From positions 1 to 64,000 of the forward strand of contig CASGDQ010000028.1 of the NCBI GenBank assembly GCA_949300325.1: a stretch of 64,000 nt of DNA. The letters run 5' to 3'. Both the position numbers and the translations under genes were made by a program. The notes beneath the pieces are model-generated. The model worked only from the letters and a program-made list of their open reading frames with translations, had not been told where the DNA came from and did not search any database. Within the stretch, counting starts at the first letter, position 1; each line of letters opens with the position of its first letter. This stretch comes from an uncultured Spirochaetales bacterium. GTDB lineage: Bacteria > Spirochaetota > Spirochaetia > Sphaerochaetales > Sphaerochaetaceae. This document shows, piece by piece, positions 1 to 8,677 of the stretch.

Positions 1-2804
1 CCGCAAGGCTTGTGAAATCGGATAGTGGTAATTCGGTGTCTGTGACAGTAAGCGCATTGAAGACCTCAGAAGGCAAAGGATATATAGCATTTCCTGCAAA
101 AGGCGGGATATCGCTGACTGACAGCAACGGCAATCCTGTGGCAAGCTATAAGGAACTGATCACAATTACGGATATTGAGAATCCTGAAAGCACCAACACA
201 TATACTGATTCGACAGATAGGACTTTTGAAGTAGCATCCGGGGCATACAAGGTAACCGTGGCATATTGCGATGTTGATGATAATACGCTCAAGTATGGAG
301 AGAATTCCATATACGTTAACGTATGGGACAACCTCACAACAACTATAGGAGGGAGCCTTGACGAGATAACATCTGATACGACGTTCAAGCCTTCCGACGG
401 GACTGTTGAAGTCAGCGTAACAGCGACGATTTCGGCTGATAGTGAAACAACAATAGAGGTTGCCTCATCTCCTGCGAACCTTGACAGCGCCGATTCTACA
501 GAGAAGACCACTGTCGAGATTCCTGCTGGAGCAACTGATGCTGGAAGTGCGACGCTTACGGTCAAGCCGTACACAGTTGAGAAGGTAGGGGATTTCATTA
601 TAGAAGCTGATGAAGGCAGGACTGTGGTAGGCGGGCTCGATCTGAAACTCGAAGTTAAAGGACAGACGATAGACACGTTCTCTTCTGATGTTACAGTGAC
701 AACATATATTGCAAAAGGTTTGAACGAAGAAGAATTGAAAATAAAGTACAATGGGACAGGTGATGACCCGACTTTGGTGAGCTATGATTCTACTTCTGGA
801 AAGTTAGTATTCACGACAACCCATTTCTCCGAATTCTATGTAACATCGGACAGTGTTGCCTACATTCCGGAGACGAATACGGCTTATTCAAATCTTGCTA
901 CTGCTTTTGGTAATGCGAAGGATGGGGATAATATAATTCTTATCAATGATGTTGTATTAGACGAAAGAATAGTTGTTGATAAGGAAATTGTATTTGATCT
1001 TGATGGTTTTGAAATTACGGAAGGTAATACAATAACAGTTACCGGATGTCTTTTCTATATCTCAGATGGCGGTAATCTTGTTGTGAATGATTCAAGTCCG
1101 GATAAGAGCGGAAGAATTGACTTTACAACAGATAGGCTAAATTCTTCTGGAGATGCAGCTGTTTATGGTGTTTTCCAAATCACGCCATTTGAAAATACAT
1201 TAGCTGAATTGACAATCAATGGAGGTTCATTCATTGGCGAGTATTATGCTATTTCTGGAAATGGTACAGCACATAATACCAAGATAACTATCAATGATGG
1301 ATATTTGGAAGCAGAGAACGGTACAGGAGTATATCATCCCCAGATTGGTGAATTGTATGTCAATGGCGGAACAATAAAAGGGTATGAGACTGGAATTGAG
1401 GTCCGATCTGGAAAAGTTGTTGTTGGAGGAGGATCTATAGAAGCCGAAAGTATACCGACAACAGTTGGTCCTAATGGAAATGGAACCACCAGTAGCGGAG
1501 CAGCTATTGCAATAGCTCAGCATACAACAAAAAATTCAATAGAAGTTATAATCAAAGATGGTAGCTTTAAAGGATATACATCAGTTTATGAATCCAATCC
1601 GCAAAAAAATGATTCTGCTGCTATCTCGAAGGTGAAACTTGATATACAGGGTGGTTCATTTGAGGTCGTAAACGGTGGATCTGTAGCAGTTTATAGTGAA
1701 GATTGTACGAGTTTCATTTCCGGTGGTACATTTGATAGCAAGCCTGCAATGGAGTTTATAGCTGAGGGAAAAAAGATTGTTGTTGAAGGAAACAAATTTA
1801 TTGTCCTGGATGCTGATGAAAATGAAGCATGGTATTGGAATAATCTTGATTCTGATGAGTACTTGATTTCAAATACTGACGAGCTATGCTATTTTAGAGA
1901 TCTTGTAAATGATGGTTTGGACAGCTTTGCTGGAAAAACTGTGAAACTTATTGAGAAGGGGACTTTCGATTTTAGTTCAATTGAAAATTGGACTCCGATC
2001 GGTTCGGGTGATCGTGGTGTAGGAGCGGACGACCATCAGAGTAGCACAGATCATCCTTTCAGAGGAACATTCGATGGACAGGGTAGTACTATTTCCGGTT
2101 TAAGGATATCCGTTAATACCGGGATAGTGGATGATGATACTTCTGTTGGTTTCTTCGGTGTTGTTGCTGGTGATCACAACGACGGAAGTCCGATAGTTGC
2201 AACAGTAAAAAACTTCACGATAGATGGTGCTGAGATTTCTTCAAATACAAACACCACCGGAGGTGCCGTTGGTTTTGCCTTGTATGCGGCAATAAGCGAT
2301 GTCACTGTTCAAAATAGCAGCATTGAATCATACCAAGGGGCAGGTGCAATCGTTGGAAGGTTATATAATTATGGATCGATTGCAGATTGTCAAAACATTG
2401 ACTCTTCTGTTGCTGTCAAGTCTTTTGGTGATGGCTACACATCAGTGCAGAATGCAGGTGGAATAGTTGGTACTCTTTCTTACAGAAATTATGGTGCAAA
2501 TCCAGGAGTCTCCGCAATTGGAAATAAGACAGAATTGACCAATGCAAAGATTTCTTCAGAAAGCATCTATGCAGGTGGAATCTGTGGACATTTTGATAGT
2601 GGAACTTTTAAGGATAATGAAGTTATTCTCGCTAGTACCAGTTTGGTAAATACTCCCGTAGGTGGAGGTGCTGGATGGATGACAGGAACTCAGAATATTA
2701 ATTTTGGTAATACCAATCTGACTGGAAACAAGTTTAAACTTACTGCTGATGGAAGTTATACAGATTGTACAAAGGAAAATAACTGTATAATCAGTAAAAA
2801 CTGA
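1..2804 (+). CDS. Large beta-helix surface protein, 3' part
   Basis: The reading frame is already open at the left edge (codons from base 3), so the true start lies upstream; the first in-window start-like codon, GTG at 12, need not be used. About 930 residues are visible. The first third looks like beta-sandwich adhesin modules. From about residue 290 there is a run of short repeats with cores such as INGGSF, VNGGTI, VGGGSI, IKDGSF, IQGGSF and ISGGTF, typical of a right-handed parallel beta-helix. A GLUG-like segment (FRGTFDGQGSTISGLRI) sits near residue 700. There is no transmembrane or sorting signal at the C-terminus. The protein is probably exported and surface-exposed, perhaps a lipoprotein like those at 50943-57354, but its N-terminus is not visible. 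The function is unknown; adhesion or glycan contact is inference. Confidence 0.8.
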   Translation, partial: ARLVKSDSGNSVSVTVSALKTSEGKGYIAFPAKGGISLTDSNGNPVASYKELITITDIENPESTNTYTDSTDRTFEVASGAYKVTVAYCDVDDNTLKYGENSIYVNVWDNLTTTIGGSLDEITSDTTFKPSDGTVEVSVTATISADSETTIEVASSPANLDSADSTEKTTVEIPAGATDAGSATLTVKPYTVEKVGDFIIEADEGRTVVGGLDLKLEVKGQTIDTFSSDVTVTTYIAKGLNEEELKIKYNGTGDDPTLVSYDSTSGKLVFTTTHFSEFYVTSDSVAYIPETNTAYSNLATAFGNAKDGDNIILINDVVLDERIVVDKEIVFDLDGFEITEGNTITVTGCLFYISDGGNLVVNDSSPDKSGRIDFTTDRLNSSGDAAVYGVFQITPFENTLAELTINGGSFIGEYYAISGNGTAHNTKITINDGYLEAENGTGVYHPQIGELYVNGGTIKGYETGIEVRSGKVVVGGGSIEAESIPTTVGPNGNGTTSSGAAIAIAQHTTKNSIEVIIKDGSFKGYTSVYESNPQKNDSAAISKVKLDIQGGSFEVVNGGSVAVYSEDCTSFISGGTFDSKPAMEFIAEGKKIVVEGNKFIVLDADENEAWYWNNLDSDEYLISNTDELCYFRDLVNDGLDSFAGKTVKLIEKGTFDFSSIENWTPIGSGDRGVGADDHQSSTDHPFRGTFDGQGSTISGLRISVNTGIVDDDTSVGFFGVVAGDHNDGSPIVATVKNFTIDGAEISSNTNTTGGAVGFALYAAISDVTVQNSSIESYQGAGAIVGRLYNYGSIADCQNIDSSVAVKSFGDGYTSVQNAGGIVGTLSYRNYGANPGVSAIGNKTELTNAKISSESIYAGGICGHFDSGTFKDNEVILASTSLVNTPVGGGAGWMTGTQNINFGNTNLTGNKFKLTADGSYTDCTKENNCIISKN

Positions 2805-2831
2805 TAAATCATTCTGATTTTGCCATGTTTT

Positions 2832-2867
2832 GCCGCTGCTTTCAAAAGGCAGCGGCTGTTTTATTTT
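2832..2867 (+). terminator. Rho-independent terminator after the beta-helix gene
   Basis: An 8-bp GC-rich stem (GCCGCTGC / GCAGCGGC) with a 9-base loop is followed by a T-rich tract. It begins 28 bases after the stop codon. The remaining bases to 3046 show no gene or clear signal. Confidence 0.85.
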
Positions 2868-3046
2868 GTAATTATGGAGATGTAATTTGTTTAATTTATT
2901 CTTTTCCATGGATTGATTCTGTTTTATTCAAGCATATCTTTTTTTATGCAATCAGGTCTCATGTCGACAAGAATCATCCACCATATCGTATATTGACTTC
3001 ATGCAATGGAAAAATGTGGAAAGGCCTATTGCGGAATGTGTGCGTT

Positions 3047-3952
3047 TTATTCCTGCTGCGACACATCCTTGTTGAGCGCCACATATTCTTCGAAGGAGGT
3101 ATTGCCCTCGCCGAAGACATGGTATGTATCCTGGATGATCATGAATGCCTTGGGGTCGGTCATGTGCACGATCCTGGTGAGCTTGCTGACCATGTTGTTT
3201 GGCACCACAGTCATGAGCATCGGTTTTGATTTCATCGAATACAATCCCTTTGCCTCTATGATCGTGCCGCTCTTGTCGAGCTCGTAGAGGATGCTGCTTC
3301 TTATCTCGTTAAGTTTGTCGCTTATTATGTATATCGTCTTTGCGTAGTTTGTTCCCATGCTTACGATGACTTTGTTGACCATCAGCTGTGTTATGTATGC
3401 GACGATAATAGCATAAAGCGCCTTTTCAATTCCGAAAATGAACGCAGAGGCTCCGATGATGATTGCATCGACCAGAAACAAAGAAGTTCCCAAGGGGATC
3501 TTTCCATATCTGGCAAGTATCTGTGCAAGTATGTCGGTGCCGCCTGTATTGGCTCCGCTCTTCATCACTATTCCAAGTCCGAGGCCGCAGAGCATGCCGC
3601 CGAAAAGGCACGCCATCCATATGTTCATATCCTTCGAGAGGTCGAGGATGCCTTCGGTGCCGAATACAGCGGTGAATATGTATGTTGACAGGGAGAGCAG
3701 CAGGGCGCCTGCAAGGCTTTTGACACCGAATTGTTTTCCAAAGAGAGCTGTTCCTATGAAAAAAAGCGGTATGTTCTGCAACAGCATCGTGATGCTGAGG
3801 TCCCAGCCGAAGACATGGTAGAGTATTGTAGAGATTCCTGATACGCCGCCCGGCGCAATCTGGGCGGGGTTTGTGAATACGACGATGCTGAAGCCTGTGA
3901 TGAAAGAACCGAGAACTATGTAAAAATATTCGAGGATGGTATATTTCTTCAT
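3047..3952 (-). CDS. YitT family membrane protein
   Basis: This 301-residue protein has five or six hydrophobic helices in its first about 200 residues, with the family's GGVSG and SGANTGGTD loop motifs. A C-terminal soluble DUF2179-type domain follows, containing IYIISDKLNEI and FMIIQDTYHVFGEG. That is the usual YitT layout and length. Members are integral membrane proteins of unknown transport or sensing role. The start codon overlaps the stop of the upstream LOG gene by 4 bases (ATGA), so the two are probably co-transcribed and translationally coupled. The nearest Shine-Dalgarno-like AAGGAG lies unusually far upstream, which fits coupling. Confidence 0.9.
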   Translation of the reverse strand: MKKYTILEYFYIVLGSFITGFSIVVFTNPAQIAPGGVSGISTILYHVFGWDLSITMLLQNIPLFFIGTALFGKQFGVKSLAGALLLSLSTYIFTAVFGTEGILDLSKDMNIWMACLFGGMLCGLGLGIVMKSGANTGGTDILAQILARYGKIPLGTSLFLVDAIIIGASAFIFGIEKALYAIIVAYITQLMVNKVIVSMGTNYAKTIYIISDKLNEIRSSILYELDKSGTIIEAKGLYSMKSKPMLMTVVPNNMVSKLTRIVHMTDPKAFMIIQDTYHVFGEGNTSFEEYVALNKDVSQQE

Positions 3953-4524
3953 AGTTTGTCTGGCAGCTCCTTTTGCAATGCAGAAAGCCTTTCCAGCACA
4001 TCCTCGGTCTTATCTATTACGCTTAAGCTTTCCTTTATTTTTTTGTCCAGAAATCCTTCTGTGACCATTTTATCCAAGAAGGACAGCAAGGTATCGTAAT
4101 AACCGTTTATATTCAGTATTCCCACAGGCTTGTCATGATATTTGAGCTGTTTCCAAGTAAAAATCTCCATCAGCTCTTCCAGGGTGCCGATTCCGCCGGG
4201 CAGGGCCAGAAATGCATCGGACAGGCCGTACATGGTCTTCTTGCGCTCATGCATGTCCTTTACGATTATGAGCTTGCTCTCAACGTCTTTTGTCCGCACT
4301 GAAGGCAGATCCATTTTCTCTGGGAGAACTCCTGTTACATGTCCGCCGTTTGATGAGACCGTGTCGGCTATTATGCCCATGAGGCCACGGTTGCCTCCTC
4401 CGTATACGAGCGATATACCGTTCTGCACCATCAGCATTGCAAGCTTTTTTGCTTCAAGCCTGTAAATGCTGTCCTTTCCCGGAGAAGATCCTGTAAATAT
4501 GCATAAAGATTTTATTTTATCCAC
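3949..4524 (-). CDS. LOG family (TIGR00730) nucleoside-monophosphate phosphoribohydrolase
   Basis: This 191-residue Rossmann-fold protein has the LOG signature PGGIGTLEE near residue 110 and the N-terminal YGGGNRGLMG motif. Family members release nitrogenous bases from nucleoside 5'-monophosphates; in plants the product is active cytokinin, and the bacterial role is generally unclear. The start is GTG (4522-4524) with no Shine-Dalgarno sequence. A perfect TATAAT lies on the minus strand exactly 6 bases upstream, so the message is predicted to be leaderless. The gene heads a two-gene operon with the YitT gene. Confidence 0.9.
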   Translation of the reverse strand: MDKIKSLCIFTGSSPGKDSIYRLEAKKLAMLMVQNGISLVYGGGNRGLMGIIADTVSSNGGHVTGVLPEKMDLPSVRTKDVESKLIIVKDMHERKKTMYGLSDAFLALPGGIGTLEELMEIFTWKQLKYHDKPVGILNINGYYDTLLSFLDKMVTEGFLDKKIKESLSVIDKTEDVLERLSALQKELPDKL

Positions 4525-4536
4525 ATATACATTATA
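4522..4536 (-). promoter_or_regulatory. Leaderless promoter of the LOG gene
   Basis: On the minus strand TATAAT (4531-4536) is followed by six bases and then the GTG start, which would place transcription start at or next to the first base of the codon. The -35 region is weak (TTCCCC at about 4554-4559). Confidence 0.6.
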
Positions 4537-4601
4537 TAGATTATGGGGGAGGCGGGGAAACCCCCGGATTTTGGGCTGGATAATTTTACAGAATATTTGA
4601 C

Positions 4602-4630
4602 TTGATAGTGTAACATCTTTTAGCTAAAAT
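4602..4630 (+). promoter_or_regulatory. Promoter of the FN3/outer-membrane protein gene
   Basis: TTGATA (4602-4607) and TAAAAT (4625-4630) are separated by 17 bases. A leader of about 30 bases with AAGGAG before the ATG follows, so this gene is conventionally led. Confidence 0.6.
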
Positions 4631-4667
4631 CATTATTAAGACATAGGATGAAAAGGAGAATTTCCTT

Positions 4668-5645
4668 ATGAAGAAATTATTGATGGTATTATCCGTTATG
4701 TTGCTCGCTGCCGCAGCGGTTTTTGCCGCGCAGGAAATGAGCGTAACATGGGAATGGCTGTTGGATGACCCGGAAGTTAATTATTACCGCTACCAGCTTG
4801 ACGGCATGGATGAAAATAATTGGACTGTTGTTTCAGGAGATGTGTCGGTATATGTAGCAGAGGGTCTGGATCCTTATAAGAGTTATACTCTTTATCTCCA
4901 GAGGTCTTATGATGGAATCAACTGGTCCGAGACCGCAGAAGCTACTGCAGAAGCCCTTTTGGAGACTGCTGAAATCACACCGGTTGTTGCAGAAGAGCCG
5001 GTTGTGGAAGATATCGTTGTTGTCGAAGAGCCTGTAGTTGTTGAAGAGGTTCCGGCTTTCGTACCTGTTGCCGAGAAGGATTCAAGGTTCACATTCTCCT
5101 TGCTCCTCAGCGGCGGCTTCCTCACACCTGTTACATATGACAACCAATTCAAGGGTGACTGGAATGCATCTGCCGGACTTGCTTTGGATTTTGCAAACAT
5201 CATCACTGCAAATGATAATATCGGCTTCGGTCTCCGCTTAAATCTTGATGGCGACCTCTATGCTGATTACATGAAGTATTTCAAGAACGGATTTACAGGC
5301 TTCTTCAAGAATCTCGTCGATGCGGATAACTATTCATATGGCGCTTCGGCATCGTTGCTGCTTACCACCGATGCACGCATTGGAATCGTGGATTTCACTC
5401 TCGGCCTCGGCGGCGGATATGGTGTTGTAACCGACGGATCCTCTATAGCATATATGTATCCGAACGACTTGAAGATCGGCAGCCTGAATCTTGCCGGCGG
5501 AGCATTCGGTGAAGCCCTTCTTGGCATGAGATTCTATTGTGGAAACGTATTCTCCATTGGTCTTGAAGGCACCTACAGGGTGATGATTCCTGAGTATAAG
5601 GACAACAGAGTCGATGGCAGGATTGTGCTTGGCTTCTCATTCTAA
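4668..5645 (+). CDS. Exported FN3-domain outer-membrane protein
   Basis: This 325-residue protein has a cleavable signal peptide of about 20 residues ending VFAAQ. A single fibronectin-III-like module (MSVTWEWLLDDPEVNYYRY to SYDGINWSE) is followed by a Val/Glu-rich linker at about residues 105-145. The C-terminal half has alternating aromatic and Gly-rich beta strands and ends in the F-terminated strand RIVLGFSF, as in outer-membrane barrels. It is probably a surface-anchored barrel with a periplasmic or external FN3 module. The ATG is preceded by AAGGAG. The next gene starts directly at the stop codon (TAA-ATG). The molecular function is unknown. Confidence 0.8.
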   Translation: MKKLLMVLSVMLLAAAAVFAAQEMSVTWEWLLDDPEVNYYRYQLDGMDENNWTVVSGDVSVYVAEGLDPYKSYTLYLQRSYDGINWSETAEATAEALLETAEITPVVAEEPVVEDIVVVEEPVVVEEVPAFVPVAEKDSRFTFSLLLSGGFLTPVTYDNQFKGDWNASAGLALDFANIITANDNIGFGLRLNLDGDLYADYMKYFKNGFTGFFKNLVDADNYSYGASASLLLTTDARIGIVDFTLGLGGGYGVVTDGSSIAYMYPNDLKIGSLNLAGGAFGEALLGMRFYCGNVFSIGLEGTYRVMIPEYKDNRVDGRIVLGFSF

Positions 5646-6773
5646 ATGGATACTCTATTCGAATATCTGAAATGGAGGGGGGATTTGGATATGTCCAATA
5701 TCCCCTTTTCTATTGAGGATCAGCTGATACTTTCAACCCTGGTATATGTCAATTATGCCGCTTATGTCTCTGAAGATGAGGCCTTGACTGTGAAGGAAGC
5801 CTCCTTGAGGATTCTCAGCCATGGATATAGGGAAAACGATTACAGGGTCAAAAACGATTACAGGCTTTTAGAGGAGATAGTGGATGCAAGGCGGTTTGCT
5901 TCTTTGACTCTTTCTGACTGCATTGAGCATTTTGATGAATCGGCGGAGCGTCAGTTTTTTGCGTTCACTGTACATCTTCCATCCTCGATCTTAATTTGCT
6001 ACCGTGGAACGGATATGTCCCTTGTCGGCTGGAAGGAGGATTTCAATATGGCGTTCTCCGATACGGTTCCAGCCCAGCGTGATGCGCTTGACTATCTTTT
6101 GCTTGTGGCAAGAAAGTATAAAGGCCCGATTCTCCTCTGCGGACATAGCAAAGGAGGGAATCTGGCCGTTTTTGCTGCGGCCAATGCCCCTGAGAAGGTA
6201 AAGAAACGTATTGTCAGGGTGTACAATAACGATGGCCCCGGATTCAATGAAAACAGCAGTACGCATGCTCTGCTGCCCTCTTTGGATGGCAGGGTTGATA
6301 CCCTGGTGCCTTCATCTTCTGTCATTGGCATGCTGATGGAGCATTCGATGGATTATTGCGTTGTCGAATCCTCCTCATTTCTGATTTTCCAGCATGATCC
6401 TTATTCCTGGGTTTTTGACGGGCCTCATTTCAAATACGCCGATTCCCGCAGCAGGGACAGCATTGTCCTGGATAAAGTGGTCTCCGATTGGCTTTCCTCC
6501 ATCACCCCGGAAGAGAGGGAGACGTTTGTGGATGTCCTTTTCACGCTTTTCGGAAAGGCTGGCATAAAATCGTTCAGGGGCTATTCAAAGCAGATGTTTC
6601 TAAAAGCTCCGGAATTCATCAAGGCGTTCCTGATGATTCCCAAAGATCAGAAAGACATGTTCATTCATGTTTTAAACAACCTTTCCAAGGCTTTTGCCGG
6701 GTCGGTCTTATACAGGGAGGATCCGCAGGAGGCCATTGAATTCACCGATAATGACTTTTTGCCTCAAGTATGA
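5646..6773 (+). CDS. DUF2974 (Mbeg1-like) alpha/beta hydrolase
   Basis: This 375-residue protein matches the DUF2974 family, cytosolic lipase-like alpha/beta hydrolases. It has the nucleophile elbow GHSKGGNLA (Ser near residue 174), the YRGTD oxyanion-side motif and the downstream YNNDGPGF segment. The start is taken at 5646, directly after the upstream TAA, because family members begin with an equivalent of YLKWRGDL. A tempting ATG at 5691 behind GGAGGGGGG is rejected: that purine run encodes the conserved WRGDL. Translation is likely coupled to the upstream gene, since no Shine-Dalgarno sequence is visible. The substrate is unknown. Confidence 0.85.
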   Translation: MDTLFEYLKWRGDLDMSNIPFSIEDQLILSTLVYVNYAAYVSEDEALTVKEASLRILSHGYRENDYRVKNDYRLLEEIVDARRFASLTLSDCIEHFDESAERQFFAFTVHLPSSILICYRGTDMSLVGWKEDFNMAFSDTVPAQRDALDYLLLVARKYKGPILLCGHSKGGNLAVFAAANAPEKVKKRIVRVYNNDGPGFNENSSTHALLPSLDGRVDTLVPSSSVIGMLMEHSMDYCVVESSSFLIFQHDPYSWVFDGPHFKYADSRSRDSIVLDKVVSDWLSSITPEERETFVDVLFTLFGKAGIKSFRGYSKQMFLKAPEFIKAFLMIPKDQKDMFIHVLNNLSKAFAGSVLYREDPQEAIEFTDNDFLPQV

Positions 6774-6788
6774 TATGTTATCTTTATG
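6774..6788 (+). promoter_or_regulatory. Leaderless promoter of the MazG-like gene
   Basis: TATGTT (6774-6779) lies 6 bases before the ATG at 6786. ATGACT (6751-6756) is 17 bases upstream of it as a -35 candidate. The promoter overlaps the end of the upstream gene, and no Shine-Dalgarno sequence is present. Confidence 0.5.
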
Positions 6789-7151
6789 ACTGAGGATACT
6801 TTGGCCAGGATTATCGCTTTTCGGGATGAGCGGGGATGGAAGAGATTTCATAATCCGAAGGATCTTGCATTGAGCATATCCGTGGAGGCGAACGAACTTC
6901 TGGAATTGTATCAGTGGGTCAATGGCGAGGAGATTGGAAACGTTCCAATAGAACGCGTTCGCGAGGAACTTGCCGACGTACTGATCTATTCTGCCTTTCT
7001 TGCCGATGCTCTTGGCTTGGACATGGACGATATCGTTCTTGACAAGCTTGAGAAGAACGGCAGGAGGTATCCTAAGAACATTGCTTATGAAAGCAAGGAA
7101 GAATATCTCGTTCTTAAGGAACGGGCGCGCAGCGGAGAAAAGAAGGTATGA
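6786..7151 (+). CDS. MazG-like nucleotide pyrophosphohydrolase
   Basis: This 121-residue all-alpha NTP-PPase is of the RS21-C6/dCTPase type. It has the metal-binding EANELLEL and REELADVLIY motifs (ExxE and ExxD patterns) and ends with a charged tail. Relatives hydrolyse non-canonical or excess deoxynucleoside triphosphates to monophosphates, a housecleaning role in the cytosol. The FHNPKDLALS segment is typical of the short, single-domain family. The stop overlaps the Fic gene's ATG by 4 bases, so the two proteins are made together. Confidence 0.9.
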   Translation: MTEDTLARIIAFRDERGWKRFHNPKDLALSISVEANELLELYQWVNGEEIGNVPIERVREELADVLIYSAFLADALGLDMDDIVLDKLEKNGRRYPKNIAYESKEEYLVLKERARSGEKKV

Positions 7152-7921
7152 AGGACACCCTTATAGAGGGATGTATAGGTTATTTGAAGTTCGGTTATGA
7201 TTTTGACGGGATGGATTTCCCCGAAAATTCTGAAGCAGGTTTTAGAGAGGTCCTCTCGGGAGAAACAGATCCTGCATCCCTGATCAACCGTTATATTGAA
7301 GAGAACGGCTTGGCCACTGAATATGAGGCAGGCTATGACGAGCTTGGGCGTTATCCAGGTACACGCTGCATTGTCAATTATTTCAATATAAAGGACAGGC
7401 AGAAATTGAAGAGAGTGGAGATGTACTTCTCTTCGGTGCGCATCTGCGAGCTGTTCCTCAATCCGATGGACAACGTTTTTTCCTTCGATTATCTTAAAAT
7501 GCTGCACCAGAAGATGTTTGGAGACATCTATCCGTCTGCGGGAATGACCCGCACGGCAAAGGTGAGCAAGAAAACCGAGTTCTGCCAGCCTGAGTACATA
7601 AACCGCCAGGCTTCCGACATATTCGGAAAGCTGGCAGGAGCGAAATACCTCAAAGGGCTTGAGGATATCGATGATTTCATAAACGAGCTGGCTTACTTCA
7701 TGGGAGAGATGGAGGCCCTTCATCCTTTCATGGATGGAAACGGCAGGACCAGCAGGTTCTTCTTTGACCGCTTGAGCCGTAATGCCGGCTATGAGATAAT
7801 ATGGCCTGCGATAGAGGCTGACCGTTTTTTGGAGGCGAACATCGCCGCCATAGATGGGGATTACCAGCCGCTTGTGGATGTGCTTGAGGAGATTGTCATA
7901 CCTTCCAACTCAGAGGCATGA
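7148..7921 (+). CDS. Fic/DOC family protein
   Basis: This 257-residue protein has a complete Fic active-site motif, HPFMDGNGRTSR (catalytic His near residue 193). The upstream target-binding flap region lies around TRTAKVSKKTEF. Fic enzymes transfer AMP or another nucleotide phosphate to hydroxyls of target proteins. The first about 60 residues (EAGFREVLSGETDPASLINRY) resemble the small helical segment found in VbhA-type antitoxins. I could not find a clear S/T-xxx-E-G/N inhibitory motif, so self-inhibition is uncertain. The gene is coupled to the MazG-like gene and followed by a terminator. The target is unknown. Confidence 0.85.
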   Translation: MKDTLIEGCIGYLKFGYDFDGMDFPENSEAGFREVLSGETDPASLINRYIEENGLATEYEAGYDELGRYPGTRCIVNYFNIKDRQKLKRVEMYFSSVRICELFLNPMDNVFSFDYLKMLHQKMFGDIYPSAGMTRTAKVSKKTEFCQPEYINRQASDIFGKLAGAKYLKGLEDIDDFINELAYFMGEMEALHPFMDGNGRTSRFFFDRLSRNAGYEIIWPAIEADRFLEANIAAIDGDYQPLVDVLEEIVIPSNSEA

Positions 7922-7926
7922 TGAAG

Positions 7927-7955
7927 AAGGGGGATTTTCGCATTTCCCCTTTTTC
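7927..7955 (+). terminator. Terminator after the Fic gene
   Basis: An 8-bp stem (AAGGGGGA / TTCCCCTT with one G-T pair) with a 9-base loop is followed by TTTTTC. It ends the 5646-7921 gene group. Confidence 0.8.
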
Positions 7956-7980
7956 TGAAACATTTTTCCCTTGCATTTGT

Positions 7981-7986
7981 TATAAT
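7981..7986 (+). promoter_or_regulatory. -10 box of the YhhN gene
   Basis: A perfect TATAAT is followed by a leader of about 20 bases containing AAGGAG and then the ATG at 8015. The -35 element is not clear. This is a conventional leadered start. Confidence 0.5.
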
Positions 7987-8014
7987 AGCAGTAACCCTAT
8001 GAAGGAGTTTTGAG

Positions 8015-8677
8015 ATGATGATAGCAGCTTTGCTGATCCTCGCCGTAGTTATAGCGGTTCATCTTGTTGCGATATACAAGGGGAAGAATACTCTTAAAAG
8101 CGGTACTAAGAGCCTGCTTATACCTATGATGTTCGTTGCTTTCAACAGCGTGGCCGCGAATTGCGGCATCCATGTCGAGAATATAGGGCTCTTGATGGCA
8201 GTTCTCATATTCTATACGATCGGCGATATCCTTTTGGAAATCACCAGCGATAAGAATTTCTTTTTTGCCGGCGCAGTTTCATTCGTCATAGGGCATATAC
8301 TGTATGCGCTTCTTTTTGCTTTGTTCGGCATAAGGCTGGAAATGGTCATCATGTACATAGGCATATGGTTTTTAGGCTTCATATTCCTTTTCAGGACTGT
8401 CATGGATGAGAAAGAAGAAGAGACCAGGTATTATTTGATGTATGCCGCCTGCGTAGCTGTAATGGGAATTGCAATAGGAGGCGCTGATTTTAAGAGCATG
8501 GTAGCTCAGATAACCGCGCTATCTGGTGCAGTTTCGTTTGCTTTTTCAGACAGTCTCATCATTTTGAGAAGAAGGAAGAAGGACGACAGGCAGGACGATA
8601 TGCTCATAATGCTCACATACATAGGGGCGAACATGCTTCTTCTTTCGTCCCTGCTGTTGGAGTATGCTGTCCGTTAG
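8015..8677 (+). CDS. YhhN/TMEM86 family membrane protein (lysoplasmalogenase-like)
   Basis: This 220-residue integral membrane protein has about seven or eight hydrophobic helices. It carries the YhhN family pattern TKSLLIP, GDILLEI, FVIGHILYA and FAFSDSLII, including the conserved acidic residues in the membrane. Mammalian TMEM86 relatives hydrolyse the vinyl-ether bond of lysoplasmalogen. Anaerobes commonly make plasmalogens, so a lipid role is plausible, but the bacterial function is not proven. The gene converges on ccdA, and the two overlap by 4 bases at their stops. Confidence 0.8.
   Translation: MMIAALLILAVVIAVHLVAIYKGKNTLKSGTKSLLIPMMFVAFNSVAANCGIHVENIGLLMAVLIFYTIGDILLEITSDKNFFFAGAVSFVIGHILYALLFALFGIRLEMVIMYIGIWFLGFIFLFRTVMDEKEEETRYYLMYAACVAVMGIAIGGADFKSMVAQITALSGAVSFAFSDSLIILRRRKKDDRQDDMLIMLTYIGANMLLLSSLLLEYAVR

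Noticed and set aside
2825-3229. Plus-strand ORF opposite the YitT gene's end
   Set aside because: It begins in the terminator stem of the upstream gene and is antisense to a conserved domain.
5691-5693. ATG behind GGAGGGGGG as start of the DUF2974 gene
   Set aside because: The purine run encodes the family's conserved WRGDL; the start at 5646 restores the normal N-terminus.
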